DNA from: Candidatus Binataceae bacterium
GTDB taxonomy: Bacteria > Desulfobacterota > Binatia > Binatales > Binataceae
NCBI GenBank assembly: GCA_035308025.1
Contig: DATGHL010000023.1
Coordinates: 20,760 to 84,759, forward strand
Reading direction: 5' to 3'
DNA length: 64,000 nt
Shown: piece after piece, positions 25,287-34,260 of the stretch
How the letters are laid out: each line of letters opens with the position of its first letter
Numbering within the stretch: the stretch's first letter is position 1
Position numbers and translations under genes: made by a program
Notes under the pieces: generated by a model
What the model was told of the DNA's origin: nothing
Databases searched by the model: none
The model's input: the letters and a program-made list of their open reading frames with translations, nothing else

Positions 25287-27682
25287 GAGGCGCGCACCTC
25301 GACCGTGAAATCGCGCCCCTCCCATCGATTATCCTCGGACCAACGGAAGGTGAAGCGCAGGGGATCGGTGTCACCAACCGCGGTCGTGAGATCAACGAAA
25401 CTCATTCCGATCGAGGTGTTGTAGGAGGGTGAATCAATCGCGTGCGACCAGTCGCCGCGTCCCCAATGGAGTGTGAAGGGCGCGCCGGCCTGGATCCGCA
25501 ATCGCGTGCCCGCGACCATCGCCCGCACCTGCCGGTTAAATTTCCAGACCTCGAGTGGCGGCCGCCGCCGCGGCTGCAAATAGCGCTCGGCTACCTCCGG
25601 AATCAGATCGAAAACCTGGCCATCGTCGGCCGAGCGCAACAGCTTGATATATTCCGCGTGCGCCCACATCAGCGGCATCGCCGCACCCGTCGGTTTGCCG
25701 AAAAACATGTGCGCCGAAGCCAGGTCCGGCTGATCCCAAATCTGTTCCGGCAGCAGGCGGGTCGCCGTCGCAAAACTCTCGATCGCGCGGATGTAGGGGC
25801 GCGCGTCGCGGCCCGCAGCCAGCTCATAGTGCGCGCGTTCGCCGGTCAGCAGGGGCCACGGTCGTCCGCGGCCCCAGTTGATGAACGGGCCGCCGTCGTC
25901 CAGTTGTCCGTAGCCGTCATGGTTGTAGCGGCGCCAGCAGGGCCCGCCGGGAAAATCGGTCTTGAGCGCGGCATCGATTACGCGCAGCGAATCTTCCATC
26001 ATCGGATCGCCCGCCCGCCGGATGCCATAGCGCACCAGCTCCAGAAAGCCCGCATCGACGATTTCCGCGGCGGGAAAATCGGTCTGCTCGCCCGGCGCAC
26101 GATTGCGAATTGAAATCGTGCCGTGATCGGGATCTTCGTCAGGTAAGGGATTGGCCGGATCCTCCGGATTGATCCGGATGTAATGCCGCTTGATCCCCGG
26201 CACGATCACGCCCCGGCGCGTCACCGTCCAAGCTTCGACGTGAGACTCGATAAAATCGGCGAAATCGGAAAAAAATCCGGCGAGCACCGTGTCGCCCTGT
26301 TCCTGCGCAAACGCCGCGGCGCAGACCAGCGCGGCGATATTGCTCGCCAACGTCGAGGGCGAATAGCCGCTGTTCTCTTCCCAGCGCTCCTGCGGCGTCA
26401 CGCAGCCGCGATCGATCAGGAACGTCGCTGCCGCTTTCACCATCGGATATGGATCGAAGTCGGCCAACGCCCCGGCCTTGTGCAAACGCCAGGCGAGCAT
26501 GATCGGAAAGGCGACTTCGTCGAGCTGAATACCCGTCCAGTAGGGCTCGCCATCGACCCAGAAATTCTGCGGAAAACTGCCGTCCGCAAGCTGCGAGCAG
26601 GCCAGATAGATCAGCGCGCGCAACGGCGTCTCCAGATCCCCGGCCGCCATCAGACCCGTCGCGCTGTTGACCATGTCGCGCGTCCACACCAGATGATAGC
26701 CGCCGAGATCCTCGTCGCCCTTCGCTTCGCCCCACGGAATACTCAGTGAGGCAATGAGCGCACCGGGATAGTTTTTATCTTCGTGCGTCAGGATCAACTC
26801 GCGACTGCGGCGATAGAGCATGCCGCCGTCACCGCTGAGTTTTTCCAGCGGCCGCAGCCGTTTTGTAGCGCGCGACCATTGCTCGAGAAAGCGCTCACGA
26901 TGCTGCTCGAAGGGCGTACCCAGGGTCTGCGATACCGTGGTGATCGCATGATGTAGTGTCCGCCCGAAGCCCAGCGCCAGCGTGAAGCGAGCGCCGCTCC
27001 GCAAATCGATCTCGCCGGTCAGCGCGATATTGCCGTCCGGTGCGGAGGCGAACTCCCGATCGAGCTTGAAGTTTCTCGATAAATCCTGCCAACCGTCGGT
27101 CGTGCCGACGTAGCCGCACGAACGATGGACGAACGGCGTCGTCGCCGCCAGCGCCAGCCAGGTCGCGCCTTTGTGCGCCGTCAAAAACTCGCGGCCCGCG
27201 ATTCGCGCCACGTTGCCGTTGTTGCCCCAGCCGCCGACCTCGAGATGCGGCGCGAGTATTACGTACATCCGGAGCTTGCGGAGAAACGCCGGATCGCCTT
27301 CAAGGCTGGTATCCAGCAGCACGCAGGGCTGATGCGGGTCGGCAATCACGTCGATCACGATCCGATAGCGCCCCGCCGGGGCGGCGTTGATAATGCGCAC
27401 GCCGAGCCCGTGCTCGCCGAGATATTCGATCGTCGAATCGAGATTGCGATGGGTGTCGTGGAAAAAAGTCTCGCCGTCGGTCACCAGATACTGCAGATCG
27501 CGGATTTGCGGACGATCGAGGGTGGAAAAGTAAACCTCACTGATCACGCCATTCGATACCGTAAACCACACCCGGCTCGAGGCCGAATACGCCGTGCCGA
27601 CCACGTCCTTCGCGCTATGCGTCCAGCGCGGCGGGATACCCGGCCCGCCGTTCGCAATCGGCAGATATTCAAGCGTCGCCAT
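25283..27682 (-). CDS. GH15 glucoamylase-like glycoside hydrolase
   Basis: 799 residues in two parts: an N-terminal glucodextranase-N-type beta-sandwich (about 1-270, beginning with G-G-P-G-I-P-P-R-W-T and containing W-F-T-V-S-N-G-V-I-S-E-V-Y-F) and a catalytic (alpha/alpha)6 barrel (about 290-700). GGYHLVWTRDMV and W-V-D-G-E-P-Y-W-T-G-I-Q-L-D-E carry residues expected around the inverting catalytic acid; PGEQTDFPAAEIVDAGFLEL matches the second region. Releases glucose from starch, dextran or trehalose-type glycans. No signal peptide, so it acts in the cytoplasm on stored polysaccharide. Start overlaps the tatC 3' end by 14 bases. Confidence 0.92.
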   Translation of the reverse strand: MATLEYLPIANGGPGIPPRWTHSAKDVVGTAYSASSRVWFTVSNGVISEVYFSTLDRPQIRDLQYLVTDGETFFHDTHRNLDSTIEYLGEHGLGVRIINAAPAGRYRIVIDVIADPHQPCVLLDTSLEGDPAFLRKLRMYVILAPHLEVGGWGNNGNVARIAGREFLTAHKGATWLALAATTPFVHRSCGYVGTTDGWQDLSRNFKLDREFASAPDGNIALTGEIDLRSGARFTLALGFGRTLHHAITTVSQTLGTPFEQHRERFLEQWSRATKRLRPLEKLSGDGGMLYRRSRELILTHEDKNYPGALIASLSIPWGEAKGDEDLGGYHLVWTRDMVNSATGLMAAGDLETPLRALIYLACSQLADGSFPQNFWVDGEPYWTGIQLDEVAFPIMLAWRLHKAGALADFDPYPMVKAAATFLIDRGCVTPQERWEENSGYSPSTLASNIAALVCAAAFAQEQGDTVLAGFFSDFADFIESHVEAWTVTRRGVIVPGIKRHYIRINPEDPANPLPDEDPDHGTISIRNRAPGEQTDFPAAEIVDAGFLELVRYGIRRAGDPMMEDSLRVIDAALKTDFPGGPCWRRYNHDGYGQLDDGGPFINWGRGRPWPLLTGERAHYELAAGRDARPYIRAIESFATATRLLPEQIWDQPDLASAHMFFGKPTGAAMPLMWAHAEYIKLLRSADDGQVFDLIPEVAERYLQPRRRPPLEVWKFNRQVRAMVAGTRLRIQAGAPFTLHWGRGDWSHAIDSPSYNTSIGMSFVDLTTAVGDTDPLRFTFRWSEDNRWEGRDFTVEVRAS

Positions 27683-28469
27683 ATTGGGATATTTCCTTCA
27701 GAGGTTCCGGCCGTACGCGAAAGAAATATGCGACCCCGACGCTCAAGCCATAGAGGCCCAGTAGTGGAATCGCCAACAAAAAGGGTGAGATCATGTCTGG
27801 CGGCGTCAGCGCCAGCGCGACCACGAAGATCGCCAGGACCGCGTAGCGCAGATGGCGAATCATCAGGCGATGATCGATCACGCCAACGCGCGTCAGAAAG
27901 AACGCAAATATCGGCATCTCGAACGTCAAGCCGAAGGCCAGCAGCAACTTGGCGGAAAAGGCCAGATACTCGCTGACCCGCAGCGTTGGCGTCACCCCGA
28001 TACTCGCGTACTGGCCGAGGAAAAACGCATAGCCGATACGAAACACGACCGCCCAGCAAAAGTAGCCGCCCGCGGCAAAAAACAACGTTGCCGCTATGAC
28101 GAATGGCCCGGCCATCCGCCGCTCCGACCGATGGAGCCCCGGCGCGATAAAGCGCCAGACCTCAAAAAACACCGCCGGACTTGCAACGAACAAACCGGCG
28201 ATCAGCGCAACCTTAATCTTCGTGAAAAAAGCCTCGCCCACCCCCGTGCCGATCAGCAATACCGGGCTGCGCGAGGCCTCATGCAGCGGCTCGGCCAATA
28301 GTTTGAAAAGCTGATCGGCAAACGCATAGGCGATCGCAAAGCCAACGCCAACTGCGATCACCGCCCGGATCAAGCGGTTGCGCAGCTCGGTCAGATGTTC
28401 GAGCAGCGGCATCCGCCCGTCGCCGGGCTCGGGTGCCGCCGTCGATGTCGTCAGCTCCGGCTCGGTCAC
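27669..28469 (-). CDS. tatC: Sec-independent protein translocase subunit TatC
   Basis: Core receptor of the twin-arginine export pathway for folded proteins. 266 residues with six membrane helices and the hallmark N-terminal segment MPLLEHLTELRNRLI (20-34), where Glu and Arg contact the twin-arginine signal, followed by FEVWRFIAPGLHRSERR and ALTPPDMISPFLLAIPLLGLYG. Overlaps tatB by four bases upstream and the GH15 gene downstream by 14, indicating one transcription unit. Confidence 0.96.
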   Translation of the reverse strand: MTEPELTTSTAAPEPGDGRMPLLEHLTELRNRLIRAVIAVGVGFAIAYAFADQLFKLLAEPLHEASRSPVLLIGTGVGEAFFTKIKVALIAGLFVASPAVFFEVWRFIAPGLHRSERRMAGPFVIAATLFFAAGGYFCWAVVFRIGYAFFLGQYASIGVTPTLRVSEYLAFSAKLLLAFGLTFEMPIFAFFLTRVGVIDHRLMIRHLRYAVLAIFVVALALTPPDMISPFLLAIPLLGLYGLSVGVAYFFRVRPEPLKEISQYGDA

Positions 28470-28726
28470 GATTGGCTGTCAGGCCCCTCGGATGGCGCGG
28501 CTGGACCTGGCGTCGCCGCGCTCGGCGGCTTCGCGATCGCGGCGGGCGGTTGCCGGATCGACAATGGATCGTCGGCCGCCTCGGTCAGCTCGCGCATCAC
28601 GGTGTTGCTCGCGAGCCGCAATTCCCGCAACACTTTCCCCACCGTGCGCATGACCTCCGGCAGTTTTTCCGGCGGCACCACGATGAGCGCAACAATCAGA
28701 ATAACGATGATTTCGCTGATCCCCAC
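28466..28726 (-). CDS. tatB: TatA/TatB-family subunit, TatB-like
   Basis: From GTG 28726 the product is 86 residues and begins with the membrane helix GISEIIVILIVALIVV followed by the P-x-K-L-P hinge (PPEKLPEVMR) and an amphipathic helix, then a Pro/Ala-rich tail. An ATG at 28765 would add 13 charged residues before the helix, contrary to the family. The gene order tatB-tatC and Glu near the helix start favour TatB over TatA; the usual Phe-Gly after the helix is replaced by Pro-Pro. No separate tatA is in the window. Confidence 0.85.
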   Translation of the reverse strand: MGISEIIVILIVALIVVPPEKLPEVMRTVGKVLRELRLASNTVMRELTEAADDPLSIRQPPAAIAKPPSAATPGPAAPSEGPDSQS

Positions 28727-28815
28727 AATCCGGCTCGCTCGATCCGCGCGCCACACTTCGCCCATTCCGGCGCGCTATATGCAATGATCATGGACCTTCC
28801 CCGGAGTGTCAAACG

Positions 28816-29850
28816 ATGAACCGCACCGCTGTCGTCGCTGACCGCCGCTTCATGAACCACGCTCCCGGCCGGATGCATCCCGAGCGCCCCGAGCGCATCG
28901 CCGCGATGCTCGAGATGACGTCGCAGCTGACCCGCCCCGAGCTCAAGCTCTATTCGCCGCGTCCCGCGACGCCGGCTGAGTTGGAATTGTGTCACAGCCC
29001 GGACTACGTCGCGTCAGTCGAACGCACCGCGACGCTTGAGCACTTCGACTTCGATCCCGATACGCACAGCTCGCGCGCGACTTGGGCGACCGCGCAACTC
29101 GCCGCCGGTGGCGTCCTGACCGCGGTCGAGGCGGTCGCGGACGGCGACGCCGACAACGCCTTCGCGATCGTCCGCCCGCCCGGCCATCACGCCCTGGCCG
29201 AACGTGCGATGGGCTTCTGCTTCTTCAACAACGTCGCGATCGCCGCTGCGTCCCTGGTTAAACAGCGCGGACTTAAGCGCGTGATGGTCCTCGACTGGGA
29301 TGTCCATCACGGCAATGGCACCCAGCAGGCATTCTTCGATTCGCCGCAAGTCCTCTACCTCTCGATTCATCAATATCCGTTTTATCCCGGCACCGGCTGG
29401 TTCGACGAACTCGGCGTCGGCGCCGGCGCGGGCTTCACGATCAACGCCCCGCTGACTGCGGGCTTCGGCGACGCCGAGTACCTCGCCGTCTTCGATCATC
29501 TCCTGTTGCCCATCGCCCGCCGCTTCAATCCCGAGTTCGTGCTGATCTCGTCGGGCTTCGACTGCCATCAGCGCGACCCACTCGGCGGCATGAGAGTCAC
29601 CGCCAACGGCTTCACGGCGATGACCCGCCGGCTGAAACGGCTCGCGGCCGAATGCTGCGCGGGGAAACTGGTCGCAGTGCTCGAAGGCGGCTACGATCTC
29701 GAGGCCCTGAGCGCGGGCGGCCGCGCCGTCATCGAGGAGCTGGGCCGCGAGGCCGACGAAGCCATCGCGACCGCCGCTCCCAACCCGCGCGTCGCCTCGA
29801 TTCTCGAACGCGCCCGCCATTTCCTCGCGCCCTATTGGCAGCTCGACTGA
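28816..29850 (+). CDS. histone-deacetylase-family zinc amidohydrolase
   Basis: 344 residues of the class II HDAC/acetylpolyamine amidohydrolase superfamily. Zinc and charge-relay residues are visible: HPERPERI near the N-terminus, RPPGHHA, GFCFFNNVAIAA, DWDVHHGNGTQ (zinc Asp and His), SIHQYPFYPGTG, SSGFDCHQRDPLGG and EGGYDLEAL. Bacterial members deacetylate polyamines or small acyl amides; the true substrate is unknown. Divergent from the tatBC unit. Confidence 0.93.
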   Translation: MNRTAVVADRRFMNHAPGRMHPERPERIAAMLEMTSQLTRPELKLYSPRPATPAELELCHSPDYVASVERTATLEHFDFDPDTHSSRATWATAQLAAGGVLTAVEAVADGDADNAFAIVRPPGHHALAERAMGFCFFNNVAIAAASLVKQRGLKRVMVLDWDVHHGNGTQQAFFDSPQVLYLSIHQYPFYPGTGWFDELGVGAGAGFTINAPLTAGFGDAEYLAVFDHLLLPIARRFNPEFVLISSGFDCHQRDPLGGMRVTANGFTAMTRRLKRLAAECCAGKLVAVLEGGYDLEALSAGGRAVIEELGREADEAIATAAPNPRVASILERARHFLAPYWQLD

Positions 29851-29946
29851 TTTACCCGCGGCGCCACGCCCGCGCGCCTCGTTGTCGCCTACACCCGACC
29901 GTGATATTTAATCCATGATCAACTGTGCGTTTGGAGGGAAGACGGC

Positions 29947-31221
29947 ATGAAAGTCTCGATGTTCCATCTTATGCCTTACCGTGATTTGCCGGCCGACTTC
30001 GAGAAAAAATATCGTTCCGTATGGGTCGATCCGCCGTACTGGGAGCTCGCCGATTCGACCAAGGTGGGCCAGTACTATAACTGGACGCTTGACGAACTTA
30101 TCTATGCAGCCAAGGTCGGAATGGACGGCATCTGCGTCAACGAACATCATCAGAACGCCTACGGCTTCATGCCCAGTCCCAACCTGATGGGCTCGGCCCT
30201 CGCACGCGCCACCGCCGACCTCAACTGCGCCATTGTGCAGATGGGCGCGACTTTGCCGACCTCCAACCCTCCCATCCGCGTCGCCGAAGAATACGCCATG
30301 CTCGACTGTATCAGCGGCGGCCGCATGGTCGCCGGGATGCCGCTGGGCACCCCGATGGATGCCAACCTCTGCTACGGCGTCACCCCGATCGAGCATCGCG
30401 AGCGCTACTACGAGGCGCACGATCTGATCATGAAGGCGTGGCAATCCAAAGAGATCTTTGCCTGGAACGGCAAGTACTTCAAACTTCCGATGGTCAACCT
30501 CTGGCCGCGCCCGATCCAGCAACCTCATCCTCCCGTGTGGGTCCCCGGCGCGGGCAGCCTCAGCACCTGGGATTTTTCCGCCAAGCACGATCATTGTTAC
30601 TGCTTCCTGAGCTACTACGGCAGCCAGCTCGGCAAGCGTGTCATGGACGGCTTCTGGGAATTTGCCGACAAGGCCGGCGTTGACCAGAACCCCTATCGCG
30701 CGGGCTTCCTCCAGCTCGTCGTCGTTGCCGAGACCGACGCCAAGGCGGAAGAGTTGTACTATCCGCACATCCGTTATTTTTACGACAAGAGCCTGCACGT
30801 CCTCAACGAGTTCCAGATGATCCCCGGCAATCAGGACTACAAGAGCCTCGCCAACAGCGTCAAAAATCTGATGCCTATGCAGCTCGGCCTGATGAACGAG
30901 ATCCCCAACTGGAAGTACAAGGATTTCCTCGATAACGGCTTCGTCATCGGCGGCAGCCCGGCAACGGTGCGCGATCAGTTGATGGAAGCGGTCAAGAAAC
31001 TTCGCGTCGGCAACCTGATGGTTCTGCTGCATATCGGCTCGATGCCGCACGAGTTGACCCTCAAGAACATCGAGCTGTTCGCGCGTGAAGTGAAACCGCA
31101 CTTCCGCACCTTGTGGGACGATAAGTGGGAGAACAAGTGGTGGCCGCAGGCGTTGCGCGGGCGCGAGGCGTTTGTCGCGCCTAATCATGGCGTCGGCGCC
31201 GAGATGCGCGCAGGCAAATAA
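29947..31221 (+). CDS. LLM-class flavin-dependent oxidoreductase
   Basis: 424 residues, luciferase-like monooxygenase barrel. Visible features: MKVSMFHLMPYRDLP, GMDGICVNEHHQNAYGFMPSP near 60-75 (the EHH loop common to alkanal-monooxygenase-like proteins), LDCISGGRMVAGMPLGTPMD and W-V-P-G-A-G-S near 200. Such two-component enzymes take reduced flavin from a reductase. A hydrolase gene begins 15 bases later and an FHA-CAP gene follows, so these are probably co-transcribed. GGAGG lies nine bases before ATG 29947. Confidence 0.9.
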   Translation: MKVSMFHLMPYRDLPADFEKKYRSVWVDPPYWELADSTKVGQYYNWTLDELIYAAKVGMDGICVNEHHQNAYGFMPSPNLMGSALARATADLNCAIVQMGATLPTSNPPIRVAEEYAMLDCISGGRMVAGMPLGTPMDANLCYGVTPIEHRERYYEAHDLIMKAWQSKEIFAWNGKYFKLPMVNLWPRPIQQPHPPVWVPGAGSLSTWDFSAKHDHCYCFLSYYGSQLGKRVMDGFWEFADKAGVDQNPYRAGFLQLVVVAETDAKAEELYYPHIRYFYDKSLHVLNEFQMIPGNQDYKSLANSVKNLMPMQLGLMNEIPNWKYKDFLDNGFVIGGSPATVRDQLMEAVKKLRVGNLMVLLHIGSMPHELTLKNIELFAREVKPHFRTLWDDKWENKWWPQALRGREAFVAPNHGVGAEMRAGK

Positions 31222-31236
31222 TTTTAGAAGAGCTGG

Positions 31237-32028
31237 ATGAACATGGCTGCAACGTCTGAACGGACCGTTACGCTCTGGGAAAACAAGGTCAACGCGCGCG
31301 TCAAGGTCGCCGGCCAGGGCCCGCCGCTGGTCTTTCTGCATAGCGGCTATGGCCTGATCTGGAGCGATTTTCTCGATCAGCTCGCGCGCGACTTCACGGT
31401 TTACGCCCCCGAACATCCGGGCACCAGCGAGGGCGACCCTGACAGCATCAAGGGCCTCGACGACTTCTGGGACCTGGTGCTGTTCTACTACGAACTATTC
31501 GACAAGCTCGGGCTCGACGCCCCTGCGCTCGTCGGCCATTCGTTCGGCGGAATGGTCGCCGCCGAGCTCGCAGCCACCAACCCCAAACGCGTCGACAAGC
31601 TGGTCCTGATCGATTCGTTGGGGCTGTGGCGCGACGATACCCCGATCAAAAACTATATGGTCGCGCCGCAGGCGGATCTGGACCCGCTCTTTTTTCACGA
31701 CACCAACCATCCCGCGCGCAAACTGGTCTTCATGAATCCCGAGGAACCCGACTCGATTATTCGCGTGACCTGGGCGCTCGGATGCACCGGCAAGTTCATC
31801 TGGCCGATTCCCGATAAGGGGCTGCGCAAGCGGGCGCATCGCATCGCCGCGCCGACCCTGTTGATCTGGGGCAAGGAAGACGGCTTGACCAAATCTATTT
31901 ATGCCGATGACTTCAAGCAGCTCATCCCAGGCGCGCGGATCGAGATGGTTGCGGGTGCGGGCCACATGGCGCCTTTCGAGCAGCCCGCGGCGATCGCCGC
32001 GCTGGTGCGTGATTTCATCAAAAAGTAA
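31237..32028 (+). CDS. alpha/beta-fold hydrolase
   Basis: 263 residues. Oxyanion HSGYG (FLHSGYGLIWSDF), nucleophile elbow GHSFGGMVA, acid loop LLIWGKEDGLTKSI and catalytic His in VAGAGHMAPFEQP are all present. Resembles meta-cleavage-product hydrolases and haloalkane-dehalogenase relatives. Adjacent to the LLM oxidoreductase, it may hydrolyse that enzyme's ester or ring-opened product; this link is inference. Confidence 0.9.
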   Translation: MNMAATSERTVTLWENKVNARVKVAGQGPPLVFLHSGYGLIWSDFLDQLARDFTVYAPEHPGTSEGDPDSIKGLDDFWDLVLFYYELFDKLGLDAPALVGHSFGGMVAAELAATNPKRVDKLVLIDSLGLWRDDTPIKNYMVAPQADLDPLFFHDTNHPARKLVFMNPEEPDSIIRVTWALGCTGKFIWPIPDKGLRKRAHRIAAPTLLIWGKEDGLTKSIYADDFKQLIPGARIEMVAGAGHMAPFEQPAAIAALVRDFIKK

Positions 32029-32039
32029 CAACATCCCCG

Positions 32040-33416
32040 ATGGCCGCGCGACTCGTTGCGATCGGCGACTCGACCCCGCGCGAGTTCCCGCTCAATCGCG
32101 ACCGCGCCGCCATTGGCAGCGCAGCGGGTAGCGATCTCCTCCTCGCCGACCGGACCGTCTCCCGCAATCACGCGACCCTCGAGCGGCGCGACGGCGTCTG
32201 GTTTCTCGCGGATACCGGCTCGACCAATGGCACGTTTCGCAACGGGGAGCGCGTCAACACCGCGACCCGCCTGCGCGACGGCGACGAACTGCGCTGGGGT
32301 GCCGTGCGCTATCGCTTCGCCGATGAGATCCAGGCGTCTGCGGCTGCGCCCATGCCCGCGCGGCGCAAAAGCGTATGGCGCTTCGCGGCCTTGGTCCTGA
32401 TTCTTGTCGCCGCCTTCGGCACGACGCTCTTCGTGATCAATTTCGACCGGATGGAAAATCCCGGCGTCACCCCGACCGCGCGAGCAACTTCATTGCTAGC
32501 GACCGCGCCCGCAGCGGCATCGCCCGCCACTGCACCAGCCGTCACTCCGCAGGTCGCCACCGCGGCCACTCCGGTGCCGCCGGCCCCGCCCGAGTCCGAA
32601 CCGCTGGGTTGGCTCATCGCCTTGAACAACTATCGACGGGCCGCAGGCGTCGCCGAGGTCAGCGACGACCCGCGCTTGAGTCCCGGCTGCGCCGCGCATT
32701 CCCGCTATATCGTCAAGAATTTCAGCGCCGCGATCGGCCGCGGTCTCGGCGGTACGATCCATACTGAGGACTCGGCCAAGCCCTGGTTCACCGCAGCCGG
32801 CTTGAACGCGGCGCGCAATGGCGACGTCGACGAGATGTGGGACCCCGGCCATGTCGCAACGCCGTCGTGGGCGATCGACAATCTGATGGAGGGACCCTTT
32901 CATCGCGTCTCGATGCTCGACCCGCGCCTGCGCAGCGTCGGCTATGGCCATTTCTGCGAGAACGGCTACTGCGTCGCGACGCTTGATATCCACAGCGACG
33001 CCAGCGGACTCACGCCGCCGCTCGCCAAACCGATTGAGTATCCACCCGACGGCGCCACGATTACCACGACCTCCTTCACTGGAGAATGGCCCAATCCGCT
33101 GACCAGTTGCCCAGGCTACGTCGCGCCTGCGGGCTACGCGATCACGCTGCAGCCCGGCGCCGGGGCAGTTCCACCAGTGACTAACTATTCGCTGACGCGC
33201 ACCGCACCGACGGCACAAAAGCTCGACGCCTGCGCGCTCACGGCGCAGACCTACACGAACCCGGATCCGGTTGCTCAGGAAGTCACGCGCGCGGGTTTGC
33301 GCGCCTATGGCGCGATCGTGATCATGCCGCGCCAGCCCCTCCAACGCGGCGATTACGCAGTCTCGATCACCGCCGGCGCCCAGACCTACGCCTGGTCATT
33401 CTCCGTCAACCCATGA
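32040..33416 (+). CDS. FHA domain, transmembrane helix and CAP-like extracytoplasmic domain
   Basis: 458 residues. Residues 20-95 form a forkhead-associated phosphothreonine-binding domain with the signature SRNHATLE and DTGSTNGTF. A membrane helix (113-134) follows a cluster of Arg/Lys (108-114), placing the FHA inside and the rest outside. After a Thr/Ala/Pro linker (140-195), residues 198-335 resemble a CAP/SCP domain (LNNYRRAAGVAEV, D-P-R-L-S-P-G-C-A-A-H-S-R-Y, and later a S-V-G-Y-G-H-F-C-E pattern), ending in a beta-rich C-terminal part with Cys residues. It would transmit a Ser/Thr kinase state to an envelope CAP domain. Confidence 0.8.
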   Translation: MAARLVAIGDSTPREFPLNRDRAAIGSAAGSDLLLADRTVSRNHATLERRDGVWFLADTGSTNGTFRNGERVNTATRLRDGDELRWGAVRYRFADEIQASAAAPMPARRKSVWRFAALVLILVAAFGTTLFVINFDRMENPGVTPTARATSLLATAPAAASPATAPAVTPQVATAATPVPPAPPESEPLGWLIALNNYRRAAGVAEVSDDPRLSPGCAAHSRYIVKNFSAAIGRGLGGTIHTEDSAKPWFTAAGLNAARNGDVDEMWDPGHVATPSWAIDNLMEGPFHRVSMLDPRLRSVGYGHFCENGYCVATLDIHSDASGLTPPLAKPIEYPPDGATITTTSFTGEWPNPLTSCPGYVAPAGYAITLQPGAGAVPPVTNYSLTRTAPTAQKLDACALTAQTYTNPDPVAQEVTRAGLRAYGAIVIMPRQPLQRGDYAVSITAGAQTYAWSFSVNP

Positions 33417-33447
33417 CTTTTTGTAGCTGTGTTGCACAGTTTACGCT

Positions 33448-33747
33448 ATGATGACCATTATGACTAGGATGACTATGAGATTAAATGATCACGAAGATCG
33501 CGCGACTTGGGCGGTTGCCGAGGCTAAGGCGCGCTTCAGCGAGGTGATTGACCGCGCACTCGCGGATGGTCCACAGACCATCACTCGTAAAGGTCAAAAG
33601 GCGGTGGTCGTCGTGTCGGCTGAGGAGTGGCAGCGCAAGACCAAACGCAAGGGCAACCTTGCGGAGTTCTTCGCGGCCTCGCCGCTGCGCGGCTCGAACC
33701 TGAAGATTAAACGGTCCAAGGATAGGCCGCGCGAGATTGAGGTGTGA
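33448..33747 (+). CDS. Phd/YefM-type antitoxin
   Basis: 99 residues from ATG 33448; in-frame ATGs at 33451, 33460, 33469 and 33475 are also possible, and the domain really starts at T-W-A-V-A-E-A-K-A-R-F-S-E-V-I-D-R-A. That segment plus P-Q-T-I-T-R-K-G-Q-K-A-V-V-V-V-S-A-E-E-W is the Phd DNA-binding antitoxin fold. A Lys/Arg-rich C-terminal tail neutralises the toxin. GTGTGA overlap couples it to the PIN toxin. It should repress its own promoter. Confidence 0.88.
   Translation: MMTIMTRMTMRLNDHEDRATWAVAEAKARFSEVIDRALADGPQTITRKGQKAVVVVSAEEWQRKTKRKGNLAEFFAASPLRGSNLKIKRSKDRPREIEV
33451..33477 (+). repeat. three 9-bp ATGACnnnn direct repeats at the antitoxin start
   Basis: ATGACCATT, ATGACTAGG and ATGACTATG follow each other without gaps, giving start codons every nine bases (M-T-x repeats). 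They overlap the most likely operator and promoter area of this toxin-antitoxin operon, so they may bind the antitoxin or offer alternative starts. Confidence 0.45.
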
Positions 33748-34169
33748 ATTTTCTGGTCGACACCAACGTGGTGTCGGAATGGGTCACGCCGCAACCGGAT
33801 CGCAACGTTATTTCCTGGCTGGCCAACGTAGACGAAGACCGGGTGTTCATCAGCGTCATTTCGTTCGCGGAAATCCGCCGAGGGCTCGAGATGTTGCCGG
33901 CCGGGCGCCGCCGCGACCGCCTGGCGGCCTGGCTTACCGAGGAACTACCGGTGCGGTTCGAAGACCGCATCCTCAACATTGATCCGCACGTTGCTGAGAC
34001 CTGGGGCGTGGTCATGGCACGGGGCCAGAAGCTCGGCCTGACGCTCGGGTCGATGGACGCGTTCGTCGCCGCCACCGCAGAGGTTCATACGCTCACGCTC
34101 GCTACCCGCAACGTGAAGGACTTCGAGCGCTTGGGCATCTCGCTGCTTGACCCTTGGCAGCCCGGTTAA
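33744..34169 (+). CDS. VapC-type PIN-domain toxin
   Basis: 141 residues, PIN RNase fold. Metal-binding acids are visible: D in NFLVDTNVVSEW, E in VISFAEIRRGLE, D in LGSMDAFVAATA, and the closing T-R-N-V-K-D-F-E-R-L-G. Such toxins cut tRNA or rRNA when the antitoxin is lost. GTG 33744 overlaps the antitoxin stop by four bases. Confidence 0.92.
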   Translation: MNFLVDTNVVSEWVTPQPDRNVISWLANVDEDRVFISVISFAEIRRGLEMLPAGRRRDRLAAWLTEELPVRFEDRILNIDPHVAETWGVVMARGQKLGLTLGSMDAFVAATAEVHTLTLATRNVKDFERLGISLLDPWQPG

Positions 34170-34260
34170 TGAGCTTTCCCTCTGACTTTTGCGCTTGCGT
34201 GACCGCGGCGGCTCGAATAGTGCTGTAGGGTCAACCTTTCTCGAACCACGCTTGGTAGTG

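Noticed and set aside
29908..31416. 502-residue open frame on the minus strand
   Set aside because: Exact antisense of the LLM oxidoreductase and hydrolase; no family motif; GC-rich frames stay open by composition.
33448..33747. Strong sigma-70 promoter for the Phd/VapC operon
   Set aside because: TTGCAC at 33432 and TATGAT at 33447 are only nine bases apart; TTGTAG with 20 bases is too far. No convincing pair.
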